Position numbers and translations under genes: made by a program | In this document: piece by piece, positions 1-8,031 of the stretch | Numbering within the stretch: position 1 is the stretch's first letter | Layout: each line of letters begins with the position of its first letter | Origin: an uncultured Oscillospiraceae bacterium | Lineage (GTDB): Bacteria; Bacillota; Clostridia; Oscillospirales; Ruminococcaceae | Direction: 5' to 3' | Length of the DNA stretch: 44,198 nt | Assembly: GCA_934486875.1 (NCBI GenBank) | Contig: CAKSPU010000015.1 | Coordinates: forward strand, 1-44,198 | The notes under the pieces: generated by a model | What the model was told of the DNA's origin: nothing | What the model saw: only the letters and a program-made list of their open reading frames with translations | The model's database searches: none

Positions 1-505
1 GCAATTGAAGCAACAGCTTTTTCTCTTACCGTAATGTTCTGAACCGCAGTTTTTCCGCCGTAGGTCACGGTAACGGAATTATCTCCGAGTGCAAGAGCGT
101 TGTCGGGGCTGAATGTAAAATCGGAAGCATTTGCCGAAGTGTATGCGATGTTTTCGGTTTTGCCGTTATCATATGTGACGGTAAGCACAAGACCTGTGGG
201 ATCAAAGCTCTCGCCCTCGATGTAGCTTGTTTTATCGGGAGCTGTGGCAACGGCAATTGAAGCAACAGCTTTTTCTCTTACCGTAATGTTCTGAACCGCA
301 GTTTTTCCGCCGTAGGTCACGGTAACGGATTTATCGGTAAGCGCAAGCTCTCCGTCGGGGCTGAATGCAAATTCGGAAGCATTTGCCGCAGTGTATGTCA
401 CATCTTTTGTTTCGCCGTTGTCATATGTGACAGTGAGCACAAGGCCTGCGGGGTCAAAAATCTCACCCTCGATGTAATCTGTCTTTTCGGGCTTTGTTTT
501 GACAG
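1..505 (-). repeat. Tandem 252-bp repeat encoding 84-residue Ig-like domains
   Basis: The sequence at position 1 recurs at position 253 with very few differences over at least 90 bases, and a more diverged copy begins near 505. The period is 252 bp, which is in frame (84 codons). The array probably continues beyond the left edge. Near-identity of neighbouring units suggests recent duplication or homogenisation. Confidence 0.85.
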
Positions 506-2111
506 CTATACTGTCAATTGCATACTCCGTCCACTTCGCATAGGCTGTGCAGATGTCGGTAATATTATCAAAATCAAAGGGGAGCGTCAGAGCTGTGTCA
601 GAATACCAGCCGCCGAAGGTCCAGCCGCTTGCTTCGGGGTTTGCGGGCTTGGCAACCGCATTGTTTTGGGTTTCTGCGGAAGCTATGGGTGTGCCATGAC
701 CGTTCAGCTCAAAATCAACATAGATATGGCGGAGGGCATATGGATATTTTGCATTTGTTGCGGTATCGTCATTTTCAGCGATAACGAAGTCCGTGGGCAG
801 TGTCCAGTTGTCGGCTTTGGTATTTTTGGTAAGGAGCTGTCCGGGATTTGTATTATCGTTTGCAATTGCAAAGCCCGCTGCGGAGGCTGTGTCAAGTCCT
901 GATGCAAGCGTGAAGCCGTTAAGGAACAGCTTCACATTGCTGCCCGCATTCAGAGCAAGGATATCGTCCGATGTAATATCCCCGGCAAGAACATAATTGC
1001 CCGTGTCAAAGGAAACCTTGCCCGAAGCGTCGGTGTAGAAAAATTTTATGGTGTTTTTGTTAAGAGGCTTGTCATATGTAACGCCGTCAAACACAACGGG
1101 GGTGAACCAGCCTGCATATATGGTGATATCCTCCGTAACGGGCTTAGTGAAATCATAAAGCTTGGTGCAGGCTTCATCGGTGTACCAGCCTGTAAAGGCA
1201 TTGCTGCCGTTTACGGGGTCTGTGGGTCTTGTCAATTTATCTTTGTCCTTCACGGAAACAGTCTGTGCGTCGCTGCCGTTTTTTATGGTAACGGTATGCA
1301 TTCCCACACCGCATCGGGTGCAAGTGTTACTGCTGTCATAGTTATGCTCAGCATATATATCTAAGGTTGCGTCAGAGGTAACTGTTTCTTGTGAACCCAA
1401 TTTATTATAGACTGAGAAGCATTTGTAACCACTTATATAATCCCGCAGATCATAATCATAACCGCTGAGAGCATAGATTTTGTCGATGAATTCATAGTCG
1501 GAATTGGCTGAATAAAACCACAAATCCACATAAAATGACGACAATGTTACATCACCATATACATCATAGAAAAAAGAATCATCGAAAGTATCTATATAAA
1601 GCTTTCCTGATACATTAAGCTTTGAACCCGATTCTGCCTTGAGCGGTATAGTATAATCCCTTGGTTCATAACCGCAGCCATCATTTACAAGGCTTCCTCT
1701 GTCATTCTTTATATACGCATCATCGCAGACTATGTTCACTTCGGCGTTATTCGCAGCCCTTATCTGCACATCAACATAGCTTCCGTTTATGTAGTTGCTG
1801 CCCACAAGCTTGTATGTCCCGTTCTGACTGAAGGTAAGCACAACATATCGGTCATATTCGTTTGAGTCATTGCCCTCAAGCTCTGCAGTCACTCCCGTAG
1901 GACACAGGCTGCTGTTGCTCTTGTATTCCATAAGCCTGCTAAGGTCAATGGTTCCCAAAGTCACTGCCGAAGCTGTATTGTCCTCAGCCCACACCGATAT
2001 AGGTGTTATGATACCTGTCAGCTCTGTGGGGATCGAGGCAGCTGCAAGTGCTGCCACACAAAGCCAGCTTATTGCGGCTCTTTTGATTTTTTTCCTTTTG
2101 ATCTCGTTCAT
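1..2111 (-). CDS. Secreted repeat protein with InlB-type and Ig-like domains (3' end outside window)
   Basis: About 703 residues are visible and the frame is open to the left edge, so the C terminus is missing. The start ATG follows GGAGG and overlaps the stop of the upstream GT8 gene (ATGA). Residues 1-43 form a signal peptide: a basic K/R-rich start, a hydrophobic core and a likely cleavage after SVWA. A region without a recognised family follows, then a CTRCG motif, then two InlB B-repeat-like (Listeria-Bacteroides) segments ending in GWYTDEAC and GWYSDTAL. After these come tandem Ig-like domains of 84 residues that each begin SIAV and end near GGKTAVQNITV. This architecture is typical of cell-surface or secreted adhesin-like proteins of gut Firmicutes. 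The ligand is unknown and any cell-wall anchor would lie outside the window. Secretion is well supported; adhesion is inference. Confidence 0.8.
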   Translation of the reverse strand, partial: MNEIKRKKIKRAAISWLCVAALAAASIPTELTGIITPISVWAEDNTASAVTLGTIDLSRLMEYKSNSSLCPTGVTAELEGNDSNEYDRYVVLTFSQNGTYKLVGSNYINGSYVDVQIRAANNAEVNIVCDDAYIKNDRGSLVNDGCGYEPRDYTIPLKAESGSKLNVSGKLYIDTFDDSFFYDVYGDVTLSSFYVDLWFYSANSDYEFIDKIYALSGYDYDLRDYISGYKCFSVYNKLGSQETVTSDATLDIYAEHNYDSSNTCTRCGVGMHTVTIKNGSDAQTVSVKDKDKLTRPTDPVNGSNAFTGWYTDEACTKLYDFTKPVTEDITIYAGWFTPVVFDGVTYDKPLNKNTIKFFYTDASGKVSFDTGNYVLAGDITSDDILALNAGSNVKLFLNGFTLASGLDTASAAGFAIANDNTNPGQLLTKNTKADNWTLPTDFVIAENDDTATNAKYPYALRHIYVDFELNGHGTPIASAETQNNAVAKPANPEASGWTFGGWYSDTALTLPFDFDNITDICTAYAKWTEYAIDSIAVKTKPEKTDYIEGEIFDPAGLVLTVTYDNGETKDVTYTAANASEFAFSPDGELALTDKSVTVTYGGKTAVQNITVREKAVASIAVATAPDKTSYIEGESFDPTGLVLTVTYDNGKTENIAYTSANASDFTFSPDNALALGDNSVTVTYGGKTAVQNITVREKAVASI

Positions 2112-2998
2112 ATTCCGTCCTCCTGTAGATTTTTTTCATATTTATGGTAATACCCGTCCAGCGGTGTTTTGCTGTTCCGGGGCTTTCTTATGCCTATGTA
2201 GTGGATAATGCCGTATTCCGTCCGATAGCAGTCGGATACGACCTTCCTCATCACCGCATCGGCGTATGCACTCTCGATATTTACAGTATAATTCCACTTT
2301 ATGTCAAGCATACAGACGCTGTCTTTAAAGAGCATATTCAGCACGTCCTGATCGTTATATACCCACTTTCGGCGGTTGAGAAGCTCAACTGCTTCGTCTG
2401 CCGAGGTGATCTCACGGCATTTTTTCAGGTCAAAGAGCGTAACTCCCGCATTGAAATATCGTTCAAGATGATGTATCCCCATAAATTTTTCGGCATAGCC
2501 CCCGAAATTGTAGGGATAATCGTCAATGAAGTACGACTTCTTTGTGTGCATAAATATGCGGACATCAATAGCCTCCGCACCGCCCACAGCATTTCCGCCG
2601 AGATCGGTGTCATAAAGCTCGGAAACATCGCCTGTAACTATAGTATCGCAGTCAAGATACAGCACCCTGTCATAATTTGAGAATAGCTCTCCGAGAATGG
2701 CAAGGCGGTAATTTGTTTCGGCGGTGATATATGAGCTGTGTCTGTCCCTGACGCTCATATGAAAGTCGGACATATCAACAAACCGCAATGAGCAGCATTC
2801 AAACATTGCGGCTATCCGTCTGAGCCGTTCAAGGCTTTCCTCGGGAACGTCATTGCACAGCACAACAATATCATACAGACGGCTTTTATCCGCATTGCAC
2901 AGCAGCGAATACAGCGACACTGCAAGGTACGGCGCATATGTGCCGTTTGCCGCAAAACAGATATTCACGGGGGAAAAAGCGGGAACTATTGGCTGCAT
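2108..2998 (-). CDS. GT8 family glycosyltransferase
   Basis: A 296-residue retaining glycosyltransferase of family GT8 (LgtC/glycogenin-like) that would use a nucleotide sugar. Visible features are an N-terminal nucleotide-binding strand (VNICFAANGTYAPYLAVSL), the metal-binding DxD motif as D116-C-D118 within LYLDCDTIVTGDVSELY, and FNAGVTLFDL, all characteristic of the family. The chosen start is the ATG at 2998, because AAGGAGG lies just before it; another ATG six codons upstream precedes the ribosome site. The gene is translationally coupled to the secreted repeat protein (ATGA overlap), so that protein is a plausible acceptor, but this is inference. No signal peptide or membrane segment is seen, so it should be cytoplasmic. 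Confidence 0.88.
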   Translation of the reverse strand: MQPIVPAFSPVNICFAANGTYAPYLAVSLYSLLCNADKSRLYDIVVLCNDVPEESLERLRRIAAMFECCSLRFVDMSDFHMSVRDRHSSYITAETNYRLAILGELFSNYDRVLYLDCDTIVTGDVSELYDTDLGGNAVGGAEAIDVRIFMHTKKSYFIDDYPYNFGGYAEKFMGIHHLERYFNAGVTLFDLKKCREITSADEAVELLNRRKWVYNDQDVLNMLFKDSVCMLDIKWNYTVNIESAYADAVMRKVVSDCYRTEYGIIHYIGIRKPRNSKTPLDGYYHKYEKNLQEDGI

Positions 2999-3105
2999 CT
3001 CATTCCTCCTTTGCATAATTATTCATAATAATTATAGCAGATTTATGTTTTTTTGTAATCACCTTTTTGGGTGAGTTGATGATTTCTTTATATGTAAGCC
3101 TAATA

Positions 3106-3134
3106 ATTATAACACATTTTCTTAAAAATGTCAA
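3106..3134 (-). promoter_or_regulatory. Sigma-A promoter for the GT8/repeat-protein pair
   Basis: On the minus strand TTGACA (3134-3129) is followed after 17 bases by TATAAT (3111-3106), a perfect consensus. It lies about 110 bases upstream of the GT8 start. Confidence 0.8.
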
Positions 3135-3187
3135 TATATTTGAAACGATCGGCACTTATACTTTCCGCCCACGGCTGCCGCAATGCA

Positions 3188-4642
3188 TCATATAATAATG
3201 TACATAAGGCAGGAACTGAGTGAAAATATCATAGTGCAGATATACAGTGCATTTCCCGCAAAAGCTTTTTTGCAGCCCGATGAAAGCTTTGCAAGAAGTA
3301 TTGCAAAGGGAATTATAAGAAAAGTGCTGTATCTGAAATCCATACTGCAAATATGGGGATAATTTATCACGAAGCTTATGGCTGAGCCAAGGAACATAAC
3401 GCATAGCGCAGAGAGGGCGGCAGCCTTTTTGTCCTCTCTGAAATGTATTAATGCATATACGGCTGCAATGACAGCCGCTGCCGACAATATGAGAGCTGTT
3501 ATAAAAAGCACCGTCGGGACAGCTTTCGGAACATTATACGAAAACTCACCGAACAGGGAGGTCTTGACACTGTATACAAAAAAGTTATATTCACTTTTCA
3601 GATCCGCATAGGGTGATCTGATTATGCTTTTTATATCGGGAATCACAAAGCGCTCCGGAACAGAATGATTTCCGATATATAATTCGTTGTTTTCGCCGCC
3701 TGTAAGTCTCAGAACATACCAGGGTGCCTGTCCGAAGCGGATATGGTTTCTGACGCTGTACCATAGCCCGAGGGGAAGGCTTATAAGTCCGAACAGGGAT
3801 AATTTAAGTATCAGCGGCTTTGCATTTTTCTCTTTTATTCTCTGTATGAGCTTTGATGCAAATGCTATGGCGGTGAAAAGTGCGGGTACGGCGGCGGATA
3901 TCTTTGTCATCATTCCGAAGCCGTAAACAAATGCAAGTATGAGAGTATTTTTCAGGTCAGGCTCTTCATACCATTTAAATGTATAGAGCAGGGCAAGGGT
4001 CATAAAAAATGTGCAGAGTATATCGGGAGTTATCCTTATGCTCAGGAAAAAGGCGGGCTGAAAGGCGGCGATAAGCATTGCCGCAAGCTTTTCTCTGTCC
4101 TTTAGCTTAAAGGCATCGCACAAAGGCTCGGCTATAAGCAGTATCATACACGAAGCCGCACAGGACACGGTTTTTGCGGCATCAACAAGCATAAACACAT
4201 CAGTATCAGGCAGCACTGCATTTATCAGCCGTGAAAAAACGCTGCCGACTAAATAAAAAAACGGCTGCTGATAAAACTGAACATCGTTGCTTTGGGGCAG
4301 TGAGCCGTTTTGTATTAGCTGAATCAGATATGCGGCGTGCCCTCCGCTCTGTGTGGTTAATCCGTAAAGATCGTGGCTTCTGACGTTGCAGGGCGTATAA
4401 AGCATATAGCCTATGCGCATAACTATCCCTGCAAATATCACAGCTTTTATTGCTTTGTCGGATTTCATCTGCTTTTGTGTGCCGCAGCCTATGACCGAAA
4501 ACGCTGCATATGCTGCCGCTGCCGCCATTATCGGTTTTATCGTGACATCAAATCGGAGCAGTTCCCTGAGAATATACACGATCATCACCGCAAGCGTGAC
4601 GGCAATGCACTGAATATACTTTTTTTCAAACAGCTTTTCCAT
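3188..4642 (-). CDS. Polytopic GT-C (GT39/PMT-like) glycosyltransferase
   Basis: About 484 residues with roughly ten or more hydrophobic segments separated by short loops. The first long extracytoplasmic loop holds RSHDLYG, followed by YQQPFFYLVGSVFSR; an acidic residue in the first loop and an H/Q-P-x-FY motif are typical of GT-C enzymes that use lipid-linked sugars (PMT_2/ArnT-like). It probably transfers sugars to cell-envelope polymers or secreted proteins. The ATG at 4642 is preferred because GAGG lies about seven bases before it; an in-frame ATG five codons upstream is possible. It points the same way as the GT8 and repeat-protein genes, suggesting a surface-glycosylation neighbourhood, although the GT8 gene has its own promoter. 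The acceptor is unknown. Confidence 0.7.
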   Translation of the reverse strand: MEKLFEKKYIQCIAVTLAVMIVYILRELLRFDVTIKPIMAAAAAYAAFSVIGCGTQKQMKSDKAIKAVIFAGIVMRIGYMLYTPCNVRSHDLYGLTTQSGGHAAYLIQLIQNGSLPQSNDVQFYQQPFFYLVGSVFSRLINAVLPDTDVFMLVDAAKTVSCAASCMILLIAEPLCDAFKLKDREKLAAMLIAAFQPAFFLSIRITPDILCTFFMTLALLYTFKWYEEPDLKNTLILAFVYGFGMMTKISAAVPALFTAIAFASKLIQRIKEKNAKPLILKLSLFGLISLPLGLWYSVRNHIRFGQAPWYVLRLTGGENNELYIGNHSVPERFVIPDIKSIIRSPYADLKSEYNFFVYSVKTSLFGEFSYNVPKAVPTVLFITALILSAAAVIAAVYALIHFREDKKAAALSALCVMFLGSAISFVINYPHICSMDFRYSTFLIIPFAILLAKLSSGCKKAFAGNALYICTMIFSLSSCLMYIII

Positions 4643-4671
4643 ATGTACCTCGCTCATATTTTATATTTTTT

Positions 4672-4700
4672 ATTGTATCATATTTTTCACAAGATGTCTA
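4672..4700 (-). promoter_or_regulatory. Candidate promoter for the GT-C gene
   Basis: Minus-strand TAGACA (4700-4695), 17-base spacer, TACAAT (4677-4672), ending 30 bases before the start codon. Each box differs from consensus at one position. Confidence 0.5.
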
Positions 4701-4725
4701 CATAAATTGATTATTAAGGCAGGTC

Positions 4726-4864
4726 ATTTCAACGAGTAAATAAACAGTGAACTTTTTTGTACAAATATATTTTAAGCCGCCACATATTATTGTAGGGGAC
4801 CGGAAACCCGTCCCCTACAGTAATTTATTAATATTTTTAAGAAGAATAATTTACTCGTTGAAAT
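4726..4864. mobile_element. MITE-like element with 16-bp inverted ends and a central hairpin
   Basis: ATTTCAACGAGTAAAT (4726-4741) is repeated as its exact reverse complement at 4849-4864. Midway lies a strong hairpin: TGTAGGGGA (4791-4799) pairs with TCCCCTACA (4811-4819), and the stem extends by about five pairs on each side. There is no room for a coding gene. The size (139 bp) and symmetry fit a non-autonomous miniature element. No clear target-site duplication is visible, so its exact ends and mobility are uncertain. Confidence 0.6.
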
Positions 4865-4970
4865 ACCGTGAATGTTAAGGGTGTTTCTGTATTTTTTTGT
4901 GTATTTTTTTTGTGTATTGATGCTGTTTTTAATTATTTTTGCAAATAAAAAAGAATTTTGCCGAATTGTA

Positions 4971-4999
4971 TTGAAATTATTCGCCAGAGGTGATATAAT
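4971..4999 (+). promoter_or_regulatory. Promoter of the ior-paaK cluster
   Basis: TTGAAA (4971-4976), 17-base spacer, TATAAT (4994-4999) with an extended TG at 4991-4992. It lies about 50 bases upstream of iorA and 107 bases downstream of the MITE-like element. Confidence 0.75.
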
Positions 5000-5049
5000 T
5001 GTAGTAAATTTGACTATTAAGTTTAGTTGCAAGAAAGGAAATTATTCTG

Positions 5050-6777
5050 ATGAAAAAGCTTATGCTTGGAAATGAGGCGTTTGCAAGAGGTCTTTACGAG
5101 GCAGGAGTTACGGTGGTTTCAAGCTACCCCGGAACACCCTCCACCGAGATCACCGAGTACGCCGCCAAATACGACGATATCTATGCCGAGTGGGCTCCGA
5201 ATGAAAAGGTGGCTGCCGAGACCGCTATCGGTGCTTCTATAGCAGGAGCACGCTCATTCTGCGGAATGAAGCACGTTGGTCTGAACGTTGCCGCTGACCC
5301 TCTTTTCACATTCTCATACACGGGTGTGAACGGCGGAATGGTATTTGCTGTTGCCGATGACCCGGGAATGCATTCCTCCCAGAACGAGCAGGATTCCCGT
5401 CATTACGCAATTGCCGCAAAGGTGCCTATGCTCGAACCCTCCGACTCGGGCGAGGTAAGGGATTTTGTAAAGGCTGCATATGAATTATCCGAGGAGTTCG
5501 ACACTCCTGTTATCGTAAGAATGTGTACAAGAGTTGCTCACTCTCAGTCAGCCGTTGAGCTTTTCGACAGAGAAGAGCACCCTCTTAAGGAATATGTAAA
5601 ATGTCCTCAGAAATATGTTATGATGCCTGCATTTGCCCGCCCCAAGCACGTTTTTGTTGAGGAGAGAACAGCAAAGCTGGTTACATATGCAGAGACTTCC
5701 CCTTTGAATAAGGTCATTGAAAACAACACCGACATCGGTATCATCACAAGCGGCGTATGCTTCCAGTACGCAAGGGAGGCAATGGGGGACAGCGCTTCCT
5801 ACCTTAAGCTTGGTATGGTAAATCCTTTCCCCGTTCAGCTCATAAAGGACTTCTGCGCTAAGCACAAGACCGTTTATGTTATTGAGGAGCTTGATGATGT
5901 TATCGAGACTCACTGCCGCAAGCTTGGTCTTGACGTTAAGGGTAAGGAGATATTCGGCTTCATCGGTGAATTTTCTCAGGCTGTGGTCGCAGAAAAGCTT
6001 CTCGGCAAAAAGAACGAGGTAATGGCATTCCCCGAGAATGTTCCTGTCCGTCCTCCCGTTATGTGCGCAGGATGTCCCCACAGAGGTCTTTTCTACTGCC
6101 TTTCAAAGAACAAGATAACCGTTTCGGGCGACATCGGCTGCTATACTCTCGGCGCTTCCGCACCTCTTAATTCAATGGATACTACTATTTGTATGGGTGC
6201 TTCCGTTTCCGCACTCCACGGCTTCAACAAGGCAAGGGGAGAGGAAGCTGAGAAGAAAACAGTTGCTGTTATCGGTGATTCCACATTTATGCATAGCGGT
6301 ATCACAGGTCTTGTGAATATTGCTTACAATGCCACAAACTCCACCGTAATCATTCTTGACAACTCCATTACAGGTATGACAGGTCATCAGCAGAACCCCA
6401 CAACAGGCAAGAACCTTAAGGGCGACCCTGCTGCTGCCGTTAACCTTGAAGAGCTTTGCAAGGCTGTGGGAATCAGGCGTGTAAGGGTTGTTGACCCATA
6501 TGACCTGGCTCAGACAGAAGCTGCCATCAAGGAGGAGCTTGCCGCTCCCGAGGCTTCCGTTATCATCTCCCGCCGTCCCTGCGCACTTCTTAAATATGTT
6601 AAGCACAATCCTCCCCTTAAGGTGGATGAAAACAAGTGCGTCGGCTGCAAGATGTGCCTGAAGCTGGGCTGCCCCGCAATTTCCGTAAGAAACGGCAAGT
6701 GCGTGATAGACCATACTCAGTGCGTCGGCTGCGGGATCTGCACAGAGGTCTGCAAGCCCAAGGCTATAGTTAAGTAA
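5050..6777 (+). CDS. iorA: Indolepyruvate:ferredoxin oxidoreductase, alpha subunit
   Basis: A 575-residue thiamine-diphosphate enzyme subunit that, with IorB, oxidatively decarboxylates aryl-2-oxoacids (indolepyruvate, phenylpyruvate, hydroxyphenylpyruvate) to aryl-acetyl-CoA and reduces ferredoxin; the reaction is reversible. The N-terminal pyrimidine-binding domain begins with GNEAFARGLYEAGV and SSYPGTPSTEI. The MCAGCPHRG motif of the TPP domain starts at residue 338, followed by GDIGCYTLG and GDSTFMHSG. Residues from about 530 to the end carry two [4Fe-4S] sites: C-x2-C-x2-C-x4-CP, as usual in IorA, then a C-x2-C-x2-C-x3-CKP-type site. Length is normal for IorA. It is first in a cluster with a small membrane protein, iorB, a phenylacetate-CoA ligase and an ACT protein, which supports an aromatic substrate. 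Confidence 0.95.
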   Translation: MKKLMLGNEAFARGLYEAGVTVVSSYPGTPSTEITEYAAKYDDIYAEWAPNEKVAAETAIGASIAGARSFCGMKHVGLNVAADPLFTFSYTGVNGGMVFAVADDPGMHSSQNEQDSRHYAIAAKVPMLEPSDSGEVRDFVKAAYELSEEFDTPVIVRMCTRVAHSQSAVELFDREEHPLKEYVKCPQKYVMMPAFARPKHVFVEERTAKLVTYAETSPLNKVIENNTDIGIITSGVCFQYAREAMGDSASYLKLGMVNPFPVQLIKDFCAKHKTVYVIEELDDVIETHCRKLGLDVKGKEIFGFIGEFSQAVVAEKLLGKKNEVMAFPENVPVRPPVMCAGCPHRGLFYCLSKNKITVSGDIGCYTLGASAPLNSMDTTICMGASVSALHGFNKARGEEAEKKTVAVIGDSTFMHSGITGLVNIAYNATNSTVIILDNSITGMTGHQQNPTTGKNLKGDPAAAVNLEELCKAVGIRRVRVVDPYDLAQTEAAIKEELAAPEASVIISRRPCALLKYVKHNPPLKVDENKCVGCKMCLKLGCPAISVRNGKCVIDHTQCVGCGICTEVCKPKAIVK

Positions 6778-6801
6778 GATATACATAAATGGGGTAGATA
6801 T

Positions 6802-7293
6802 ATGGAAATAAATGAAGCAATGACCGAAGCTGTGTCCGAGGAATCAACCGCCGTTACCCTTTTAAAGGCATTTCTCGGGGCAGTGGTCGGCTCCCTGCCT
6901 GCCGTATTCCTTTGGATAGTTCTGGGCAAGGCGGGATATGTTGCGGCGATAGCGGGATTTTTTATGTTCCTCGGTTCCCTTATCGCCTGCGATAAATTTA
7001 CATCAAAAAGCAGAAATATGAACATCTGGGCAGGGGGAGTGATATGCACAGCTGTAATGATTATCAATGTATATCTCTGCGAAAGATTTGTGTGGTCGTG
7101 GGAAATGAGTGATGCTCTCAACGAATACAGCGGGGGCGAATATCACATCGGCATTTTCGACTGCTTCAGAAATTTCACTGAATTTACCGCTCTTCTTGAA
7201 GTGCAGGAAAGCTTTGCTTCATCACTTGCAAAAAGCTATCTTTTCGCTCTGCTGGGCGGTGTTGCAGGCATCAGGAAGCTTGCAAAGAAATAA
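6802..7293 (+). CDS. Small membrane protein between iorA and iorB
   Basis: A 163-residue protein I do not recognise. It has about four hydrophobic segments: VTLLKAFLGAVVGSLPAVF, a segment near GYVAAIAGFFMFLG, IWAGGVICTAVMIINVYL, and a C-terminal one near SYLFALLGGVAGI. A hydrophilic loop of about 45 residues (WEMSDALNEYSGGEY onwards) precedes the last segment. It lies 24 bases after iorA and 19 bases before iorB, so it is surely co-transcribed. The position suggests a role linked to the enzyme, for example transport of an aryl acid or membrane association, but no motif shows this. Similar loop-containing small proteins occur in Clostridia, so it could also be an unrelated passenger. Confidence 0.75.
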   Translation: MEINEAMTEAVSEESTAVTLLKAFLGAVVGSLPAVFLWIVLGKAGYVAAIAGFFMFLGSLIACDKFTSKSRNMNIWAGGVICTAVMIINVYLCERFVWSWEMSDALNEYSGGEYHIGIFDCFRNFTEFTALLEVQESFASSLAKSYLFALLGGVAGIRKLAKK

Positions 7294-7312
7294 TATTTAG
7301 GAGACTTATTTT

Positions 7313-7888
7313 ATGGAAACAAGATCAATTATGATTGTCGGCGTGGGCGGACAGGGCTCACTGCTGGCTTCCCGACTTCTGGGAAATGTTCTTCTTGCCA
7401 AGGGCTTTGACGTAAAGGTGTCCGAGGTACACGGAATGTCCCAGAGAGGCGGTTCGGTAGTTACATATGTAAGATACGGCGACGAGGTTTGCTCTCCCAT
7501 TATCGAAAAGGGCGAGGCTGATGTTATCATCTCCTTTGAACTTCTGGAGTCCGCAAGATGGCTGCCTTATCTTAAAAAGGGCGGCAAGCTCATCACATCG
7601 ACCCAGCAGCTTGACCCTATGCCCGTTATCACAGGTGCGGCGCAGTATCCCGAGGATATTGCCGCAAAGATAAAGGCTATGGGCATTCAGGTAACAGCTG
7701 TTGACGCTCTCGGTCTTGCTGAGCAGGCAGGTAATGCCAAGGCTTCAAACGTCGTTCTTATGGGCGTGGTTTCCGCTCAGACAGAATTTGAAGAGCAGCT
7801 GTGGCAGAATGCCATTGAGCAGTGCGTTCCTCCCAAGTTCCTTGAGCTTAACAAAAAGGCTTTTGAGCTGGGAAGAAATGCCGGGTAA
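7313..7888 (+). CDS. iorB: Indolepyruvate:ferredoxin oxidoreductase, beta subunit
   Basis: A 191-residue gamma-type domain of the 2-oxoacid:ferredoxin oxidoreductases, the partner of IorA. The glycine-rich GVGGQGSLLASRLLG motif near residues 11-25 and SEVHGMSQRGGSV near residues 42-54 are diagnostic. TAG-GAG (AGGAGAC) precedes the start. Length matches the usual IorB of about 190-200 residues. It sits downstream of iorA with one membrane gene in between, whereas the two subunit genes are usually adjacent. Confidence 0.94.
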   Translation: METRSIMIVGVGGQGSLLASRLLGNVLLAKGFDVKVSEVHGMSQRGGSVVTYVRYGDEVCSPIIEKGEADVIISFELLESARWLPYLKKGGKLITSTQQLDPMPVITGAAQYPEDIAAKIKAMGIQVTAVDALGLAEQAGNAKASNVVLMGVVSAQTEFEEQLWQNAIEQCVPPKFLELNKKAFELGRNAG

Positions 7889-8031
7889 AATATGACCTTT
7901 TAAAATAGTGACTGACATTGTTTATAAGCGTGGCGGGAAATCTGCCACGGCAGTTAAAATGTCATTATGGAAAAAGCAATATAATTATCCGCATAGGCGG
8001 AAAATAAATTTTTATACGGAGGTCCGAAACA

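Noticed and set aside
7929..7949. Terminator between iorB and paaK
   Set aside because: The CGTGGC/GCCACG hairpin has no T-tract, so it is not a convincing terminator.
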